Below are positions 41,398 to 45,701 of a stretch of DNA of 45,701 nucleotides, one piece after another. A program made the translations under genes and the position numbers. Origin of the DNA: Akkermansiaceae bacterium (GTDB taxonomy: Bacteria; Verrucomicrobiota; Verrucomicrobiia; Verrucomicrobiales; Akkermansiaceae); assembly GCA_028822695.1 (NCBI GenBank), contig JAPKDA010000007.1, positions 1 to 45,701 of the forward strand, in the 5' to 3' direction. The notes beneath the pieces were generated by a model, which saw nothing but the letters and a program-made list of their open reading frames with translations, did not search any database and was not told the DNA's origin. Each line of letters begins with the position of its first letter. Position 1 is the stretch's first letter.

Positions 41398-41826
41398 ATG
41401 CAGGCTCTCAGATTCGACGCCGCCGTCGACGCGATCGTTCAACGCGACAAGCGTTACGATGCCGGGGCCTACTTCTTCCTCAAGGACGCCCTCGACTTCA
41501 CCATCAAGCGCAGCAAGAGCGAGAACGACGGCGAAGAGCGCCACGTCAGTGGCCAGGAACTCCTCTGTGGAGTCCGCGACTTCGCCATGCAGGAGTTCGG
41601 CCCCATGGCTGCCACCCTTCTCCGCGAGTGGGGCGTCCGCGCCTGCAACGACGTCGGCGAAATGGTATTCGTCCTCATCGAAGAAGGCATGTTCGGCCGT
41701 CAGGACTCCGACACCAAAGACGACTTCCGCGAAATCTTCGACTTCGACGAAGCCCTCACCGAACCCTTCCTCCCCAAGAACCGCCCCGCCGTCCCCGCGG
41801 AACCCCAGGCCGCTCCCACCGAGTAG
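41398..41826 (+). CDS. Minf_1886 family protein (conserved in Verrucomicrobiota)
   Basis: This cytoplasmic protein of 142 residues matches the conserved verrucomicrobial family named after Minf_1886, whose function is unknown. Typical features are RDKRYDAGAYFFLKDALDFT near the N-terminus, RHVSGQELLCGVRDFAMQEF, GPMAATLLREWGVRACNDVG and FDFDEALTEPFLP. The C-terminal tail is a Pro/Ala-rich extension. Its presence supports the taxonomic inference. It lies 82 bp after the degenerate PBP gene on the same strand, and a hairpin follows. Confidence 0.85.
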   Translation: MQALRFDAAVDAIVQRDKRYDAGAYFFLKDALDFTIKRSKSENDGEERHVSGQELLCGVRDFAMQEFGPMAATLLREWGVRACNDVGEMVFVLIEEGMFGRQDSDTKDDFREIFDFDEALTEPFLPKNRPAVPAEPQAAPTE

Positions 41827-41831
41827 CCACA

Positions 41832-41855
41832 GGAGCGCGGGTTCCAACCCGCTCT
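41832..41855. repeat. Stem-loop in the convergent gap (terminator or REP-like)
   Basis: CGGGTT (41838-41843) pairs with AACCCG (41846-41851), extended by GAG with CTC across a 2-nt bulge. It lies between two convergent genes 5 bp past the Minf_1886 stop. There is no T run, so a bidirectional terminator or a dispersed palindrome are both possible. Confidence 0.4.
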
Positions 41856-41924
41856 AAACACCTCCTCGCCCCAGCGAGCACTTACTTACCCTCTTTCCCA
41901 ACTTCCCACTGACCACTTCCCCAA

Positions 41925-42842
41925 CTACCTCCCATCCACCTTCTCCCGAATCTCCCCCAACAACCTCTCCCACGCCGGTAACTCCGCACCCGCTTCCTTC
42001 GCGCGACGCAACGGCTCTTCCCAAATCGCGTTCACCTCAACCTCGCTACCTTCCACGTAATCAATCATGCTCGACGGCCGATACGGTCCCATCGGGTAAG
42101 TCCGCGTCAACTGCTCCACCGCCACCGAGTCGGGAATCACGTGCCCCAATGCCGCCGCCGCCACCAAGACCTCCCGCATCATCTCCCGCACCTTCTCTTC
42201 CCCACCCTCCATCTTCAACAGCGCTTCCGTATCGATCCCCCCCTCCGAAATACAAAGCCCGTTGAACGGCACATTCCACACCAACTTCACCCACTGCGCG
42301 TGTGCCAAATCAGGGACACCCCTTACCGTCGCCCCGGCCCGCGTAAACGTAGCCACGAGTTCCTCCAGGAATTCACCATTCCGAGTTCCATAATCCCCCA
42401 GGCTCACCATCCCACCCCCCGTGTGACTCACCATCCCAGGCTCCATCCGGTTAATGCACACAAAACACAAACCCCCGAGAATCCGCTGGGCCCCAAATAA
42501 GTCCGCTAACAACTCCGTATTCCCCAGCCCGTTCTGCAAAGTCACAATTCGCGTTCCCTCGTGCAACAAAGGCCGCACCACCTCTTCCAAGGCCGCATTC
42601 GCCGTCACCTTCCAGGTCAGCACCACAACGTCCACCGGACCGACCTCCTTCGAGTCCCGAAAAACCTTCGGCTCCTCGACCCTGAAATCCCCTTCAATAC
42701 TCGTCACTGTCAACCCCTTCTCCCGAAGCCCCTCATAATCCGACCGCACCAGAAAACTCACATCCTCTCCCGCCGCAGCCAACCGCCCACCGTAGTAAAG
42801 TCCCACCGCTCCCGCTCCGACAATGGCATACAACATCCCCAT
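41925..42842 (-). CDS. panE: 2-Dehydropantoate 2-reductase (ketopantoate reductase)
   Basis: This NADPH-dependent enzyme reduces ketopantoate to pantoate for coenzyme A synthesis. The Rossmann motif is GAGAVGLYYGGRLA at the N-terminus. The family then shows VVVLTWKVTAN with the catalytic Lys region, TLQNGLGN, a stretch ILGGLCFVCINRMEPG, and WVKLVWNVPFNGLC with the conserved Lys and Asn. The C-terminal helical domain ends in PSSMIDYVEGSEVEVNAIW. At 305 residues it is normal. It lies 9 bp downstream of the histone-deacetylase-like gene on the same strand. Related reductases with other substrates exist, so the exact reaction is probable, not certain. Confidence 0.88.
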   Translation of the reverse strand: MGMLYAIVGAGAVGLYYGGRLAAAGEDVSFLVRSDYEGLREKGLTVTSIEGDFRVEEPKVFRDSKEVGPVDVVVLTWKVTANAALEEVVRPLLHEGTRIVTLQNGLGNTELLADLFGAQRILGGLCFVCINRMEPGMVSHTGGGMVSLGDYGTRNGEFLEELVATFTRAGATVRGVPDLAHAQWVKLVWNVPFNGLCISEGGIDTEALLKMEGGEEKVREMMREVLVAAAALGHVIPDSVAVEQLTRTYPMGPYRPSSMIDYVEGSEVEVNAIWEEPLRRAKEAGAELPAWERLLGEIREKVDGR

Positions 42843-42851
42843 GACTCAGTT

Positions 42852-43766
42852 CTAGAATCCCCGCAGCTCACGCGAAATCTTCTTCGCCGTCGCCACGGTA
42901 TTGCGGTGAATCTTCGCCGTATACTCCGGCTCACGGTTGTAACCTCCACCATAAAGAATCGCCACCGGAATCCTGTTCCGCACAAACGCCCCCAACAACA
43001 CCTCGTCCCGCCGCTGCAGATCCTTCAACGACAACATCATTTGTCCGTAGCGGTCGTTCTTGTGATTATCCGCACCCGCCACCCAGATCACCAGGTCCGG
43101 ACTAAACGTGTCCAACGCTGCCGCAAGCGTCGTGAAGAGCTGCTTCAAATACATCTCTCCCTCCACGTAACGCACCGTCTCCACATCCATCGATCCGTTC
43201 ACCTTGCTGCTTGGCGACTTCGCACCGACGTGAATCGAATAAGTAAACACCCGTGGATCGTTATCCAACAAGCTGTTCGTCCCGTTCCCCTGATGCGCGT
43301 CGGTGTCCACCACCATGATCTTGATCCCCGGCCGCTTCACCTGCAGATCCCGAATCGCAATCGCCACATCATTGAAGACGCAAAAACCCTCGCCGTGTTC
43401 CCGAAACGCGTGGTGCATCCCGCCCGCCAAACAAACCGCGACCCCCTCCATCAAGGCCGCCTCACAAGTCCGGCGTGTCGCCTCCACCTCCGTCGCACTC
43501 TTCGTATAGAGATGCGGAGTCACCGGCAGTCCCAGCAGGATCTGCTCCTTCCGATCCAGCTTCCCGTAGTAGATTTTCGATAAATACTCCGGATCATGCA
43601 CCCGCTTCAACACGTGCGTATCCGCCACCCCAACCTCCACGATCTCCTCTGCCGTCACGATCCGCGAATCCAGCAGCATGTCCTTGGAAATCCGATACTT
43701 GCCCATCGGGAAAGGATGGTCTGCAGGGACATCGAGAGTGAAATTTTGGGAGTAAAAACAACGCAT
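42852..43766 (-). CDS. Histone deacetylase-fold amidohydrolase (AcuC/HDAC superfamily)
   Basis: This zinc-dependent deacetylase has the arginase/HDAC fold. Motifs are GGMHHAFREHGEGFCVFND (two catalytic His), VDTDAHQGNGTNSL (metal-binding Asp and His), YSIHVGAKSPSSK, AGADNHKNDRYG (metal-binding Asp) and YGGGYNREPEY with the catalytic Tyr. The size, 304 residues, is that of compact bacterial members. I choose ATG 43766 over 43805 because the upstream extension is low-complexity. In bacteria such enzymes deacetylate small molecules (polyamines, acetoin-related) or proteins; the substrate here is unknown. panE follows closely. Confidence 0.9.
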   Translation of the reverse strand: MRCFYSQNFTLDVPADHPFPMGKYRISKDMLLDSRIVTAEEIVEVGVADTHVLKRVHDPEYLSKIYYGKLDRKEQILLGLPVTPHLYTKSATEVEATRRTCEAALMEGVAVCLAGGMHHAFREHGEGFCVFNDVAIAIRDLQVKRPGIKIMVVDTDAHQGNGTNSLLDNDPRVFTYSIHVGAKSPSSKVNGSMDVETVRYVEGEMYLKQLFTTLAAALDTFSPDLVIWVAGADNHKNDRYGQMMLSLKDLQRRDEVLLGAFVRNRIPVAILYGGGYNREPEYTAKIHRNTVATAKKISRELRGF

Positions 43767-43905
43767 ATGGTCTCGGCGGCCAACCCGCCCGGCACCTTGT
43801 GCCAAATCCCTCCCCCCAACGCAACCCCCTCGCGATGCAACTCCCTCCTGGCCGTGGCGTAACCGTCTCAGTCATGATCAAAACCCCTCCGGCACAGCCG
43901 CACTT

Positions 43906-43926
43906 CCCTCCGCCCTCCGCCCTCCG
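43906..43926. repeat. Three perfect tandem copies of CCCTCCG
   Basis: CCCTCCG is repeated three times in a row in the gap between the HDAC-like gene and the DUF2007 gene. The gap 43767-43945 (179 bp) has no supported gene. The tandem 7-mer is a minor low-complexity repeat. Confidence 0.8.
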
Positions 43927-43945
43927 CGTCCAGCTTCCGGGTCCC

Positions 43946-44269
43946 TCAATCACCCCGCAACTCCTCCCGACACGAAAAACAAAAATCAAAATTCCCAGGA
44001 TTCTTCTCCCCACAGCCTCCACACTCCACCTCCCGATCGGATCCTACCGCATTCTCATGCATCGCCCGTCGCAGCACCTCCCAGGCACTCAAAAAATCCT
44101 CATCACGCATCACACAAATGTTCGGGTAAAACTCCGCGATCGGAATCTCCGACAAACCGCTCATCGCCAGATGCAAATTCCGAAACATCACCGGAATCCC
44201 CTCAGCCTCCAACATCTCCCCGTAGAACGAAACAATCGTATGATCGCGATGACGAAAAATCTCTCTCAT
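43946..44269 (-). CDS. DUF2007-type protein with C-terminal zinc ribbon
   Basis: This 107-residue protein has two parts. The N-terminal part (about 1-70) reads IFRHRDHTIVSFYGEMLEAE, GIPVMFRNLHLAMS, FYPNICVMRDEDFLSAWEVL, resembling DUF2007 (putative signal-transducing) domains. The C-terminal part is a zinc ribbon: CGGCGEKNPGNFDFCFSC. The start ATG overlaps the last 4 bases of the upstream membrane-protein gene (ATGA junction), so the two are co-translated. No reaction is known for DUF2007; binding of a ligand or of a partner protein is a guess. Confidence 0.8.
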   Translation of the reverse strand: MREIFRHRDHTIVSFYGEMLEAEGIPVMFRNLHLAMSGLSEIPIAEFYPNICVMRDEDFLSAWEVLRRAMHENAVGSDREVECGGCGEKNPGNFDFCFSCREELRGD

Positions 44270-44841
44270 GATGACCTCTCCCCCTCGTTTGCCACTTCGA
44301 CTTCCACCCCCCCTTTCGGATCACGACGCCCAACCACAAAGCTAACAAAGGCCACCACCGACCCAAGAAAAACCAACGCCACTCCAACCCCTAGCCCACC
44401 AAGCCTGCTCCAAAGCTCTCTCCGGACAGTCCTGTTCGACACCGAAAAAATTCGTTCCTGCCCCACCCCATCAACCACGAACTCCAATTCCGTCGCCCCG
44501 GACACCTCCACATACCCAACACTCTTCCTCCCATTGTTCCCAACACTCCAACCCTGCGACGAATCCGGAGTAAATGCCACCTCCACCCCCGACCCATCGC
44601 GGACAACAACCCGCCCATCAGAGGGACAATCCGCATCATACTTCAAATGCTCCCCCTCGAACCTCGTCCAATGATTGTCCCAAACATAGTGCCGTCCTGC
44701 CTCTTCGACGCTCACCACGAAGGTCCCCGGCACCTTCGCCTGCTCATCAAGCGCCGCACCCTCAACCAAATGCATCAACGTATACCCAAACACCGCGACC
44801 CCCATGATCACCAGGCCAAATCCTATTGTTGCTCCTTTCAT
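44266..44841 (-). CDS. Two-helix membrane protein with periplasmic domain, unknown function
   Basis: This 191-residue protein has a hydrophobic helix at each end (about 6-26, FGLVIMGVAVFGYTLMH; about 147-169, GLGVGVALVFLGSVVAFVSF). Between them is a soluble domain rich in strands (GTFVVSVEEAGRHYVWDNHW, VVRDGSGVEVAFTPDS, SVGYVEVSGATELEFVV) that likely faces the periplasm. The pattern resembles a beta-sandwich, but I do not recognise a family. It is translationally coupled to the DUF2007 gene by a 4-bp ATGA overlap, suggesting a two-gene functional unit. Confidence 0.7.
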   Translation of the reverse strand: MKGATIGFGLVIMGVAVFGYTLMHLVEGAALDEQAKVPGTFVVSVEEAGRHYVWDNHWTRFEGEHLKYDADCPSDGRVVVRDGSGVEVAFTPDSSQGWSVGNNGRKSVGYVEVSGATELEFVVDGVGQERIFSVSNRTVRRELWSRLGGLGVGVALVFLGSVVAFVSFVVGRRDPKGGVEVEVANEGERSS

Positions 44842-44996
44842 ACCCGGCCCTTCACGCCTCGTCCTGACTCAATCCCATTCGCCAAAAAATTACCAGCTCA
44901 CACTGCCCCCTCTTCCCCTTCTTTGTCCCTGCGCTGATGCCGCCTCCCGTGCGTTCATCACACCGGGGAAATCTGCCGGGGATGTCCCACAGATCG

Positions 44997-45665
44997 TTAA
45001 AACGAAGCGGCGGTTGGTTGTGAAGGATTCATCAAGAAGGGATCTCGCTGGCGGATTCGGCTCGGAGCGAAGAGTCTGGAGTGGAGGCCGAATCCGCCAG
45101 CGACCGCGCCATGAACTTGATCCAAGTCGCGAGGCTGCCGTGCGGTTCTGGAAGTCTGCAGTGCTATCCAAACCTCGTAAACGCTGGCAATTCGATGGCT
45201 GGGCCCATGCCCTTTCCCGTCGTCAACCGGATGAAGCTTGTCGATCCACTCCGCCCACTTCATCCAATCTTTTGGAGGAGCTGACATCATTGCGGCGCCA
45301 TTGTCCCAGGTCCATCGTGTCAGTCGATATGGATCTTGCTTTCTCCAAGCCTGCCACCAGACGACAGCCTCCGCCTGTTTTTCCACACCACCCACTTTCA
45401 CTTTCAACTTCATCCTGAAATTCATCCCTGCCACCACCTGCTGTTGGGCACTTAGGAGTTCGACCAGAGTCAGTTTAGAAGGCGTTGAATCTTTCAGGCC
45501 GTTCATGGCCTTTTCCTGAGCAGTGACTGCGAATTCTGCTGCTGCAATTACATCTTTGTTGCTAACCGGCACTGGCGAATATCCACCAGCCGCATCCGCT
45601 GAGAATAGCGATCCAGCAAACCCCAAGGTCATACTCACGATACATAATTTTTTATAGGACTTCAT
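44997..45665 (-). CDS. Secreted cystatin-like protein with abnormal C-terminal tail
   Basis: Residues 1-26 form a signal peptide (MKSYKKLCIVSMTLGFAGSL, cleavage after about DAA). Residues 27-120 match a cystatin fold: GGYSPVPVSNKDVIAAAEFA at the N-terminus, the inhibitor loop QVVAG (76-80) in LLSAQQQVVAGMNFRMKLKV, and AVVWWQAWRKQDPYRLTRW at the end. Cystatins inhibit papain-type cysteine proteases. The domain should end near residue 120. The remaining 102 residues run through an inverted-repeat element and read as low-complexity, Arg/Pro/Ser-rich sequence, so the natural stop may have been lost or moved by an insertion. ATG 45665 follows GAAGAAGAT. No protease target is nearby. Confidence 0.7.
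   Translation of the reverse strand: MKSYKKLCIVSMTLGFAGSLFSADAAGGYSPVPVSNKDVIAAAEFAVTAQEKAMNGLKDSTPSKLTLVELLSAQQQVVAGMNFRMKLKVKVGGVEKQAEAVVWWQAWRKQDPYRLTRWTWDNGAAMMSAPPKDWMKWAEWIDKLHPVDDGKGHGPSHRIASVYEVWIALQTSRTARQPRDLDQVHGAVAGGFGLHSRLFAPSRIRQRDPFLMNPSQPTAASF
45045..45103. repeat. 17-bp perfect inverted repeat (REP- or MITE-like element)
   Basis: The arm TCGCTGGCGGATTCGGC (45045-45061) is an exact inverted match to GCCGAATCCGCCAGCGA (45087-45103), separated by 25 nt. It lies inside the abnormal tail of the cystatin-like ORF. A dispersed repeat is the best guess; no second copy is in the window. The neighbouring region 44842-45300 has no other gene I can support. Confidence 0.7.
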
Positions 45666-45701
45666 ACGATCTTCTTCGTTTTAATTTTTTCGCAGAACGT
45701 T

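Noticed and set aside
44890-45171. 93-codon frame over the inverted repeat
   Set aside because: It starts and ends in sequence that looks non-coding, contains the palindrome, and has no domain motifs.
1-45701. tRNA genes, CRISPR arrays, prophage or integron features
   Set aside because: Gaps between genes are mostly short. I saw no cloverleaf with a T-arm consensus, no regularly spaced direct repeats, and no integrase or phage structural gene.

Overview
The window looks like chromosomal DNA of a Verrucomicrobiota bacterium, probably Verrucomicrobiales. The evidence is a GC-rich genome, a Minf_1886-family gene, sulfatase genes and relics, a BamA/OmpA-type envelope with peptidoglycan enzymes, and long unbroken antisense frames typical of high third-position GC. 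This is an inference from gene content; there is no rRNA here to confirm it. I see no tRNA, rRNA, CRISPR array or intact mobile element.

Layout. 1-1905: a RAYT-type (REP-associated tyrosine transposase) relic with an internal deletion, then a secreted sulfatase. 2027-10995 (+): carA, purA, uppS, an NtrC-type sigma-54 response regulator, upp, a large secreted TPR protein and a class V aminotransferase. 11026-13805 (-): a sulfatase relic, an unannotated 55-residue membrane protein, aminopeptidase P and NAD kinase. 13984-18196 (+): rpmI, rplT, a terminator, pheS and pheT. 18213-21320 (-): a macro-domain relic, a small zinc-ribbon protein, rpsT, an L,D-transpeptidase lipoprotein and a family 2 glycosyltransferase. 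21558-23271 (+): a beta-hydroxyacid dehydrogenase and a YgfZ-type folate-binding protein. 23283-25637 (-): bamA. 25831-33454 (+): tig, clpP, clpX, an S41 protease, tsaD, a HAD phosphatase and an anchored OmpA-like coiled-coil protein. 33506-36697 (-): a three-gene secreted module. 36837-41826 (+): two tandem class A PBP genes, a small hypothetical and a Minf_1886 gene. 41925-45665 (-): a ketopantoate-reductase-like gene, a histone-deacetylase-fold gene, a DUF2007/zinc-ribbon protein, a membrane protein and a secreted cystatin-like protein that runs into an inverted-repeat element.

Most genes are housekeeping: nucleotide synthesis, undecaprenyl and peptidoglycan work, translation, outer-membrane assembly and Clp proteolysis. 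The most unusual region is 33506-36697. It encodes a trypsin-like PDZ protease, a degenerate protease whose PDZ domain is nested inside the protease fold, and a DUF3179 protein. In the DUF3179 gene an in-frame TGA sits exactly where the family has the first Cys of its CxxC motif. A perfect 6-bp hairpin with a G/U-containing loop begins 14 nt downstream of that TGA, so this is a candidate selenoprotein. Next to it, two class A PBPs lie in tandem and the second has lost its transpeptidase residues while keeping its glycosyltransferase residues.

Three separate gene relics (RAYT, sulfatase, macro domain) share one decay pattern: recognisable N- and C-terminal ends joined out of frame with the middle missing.
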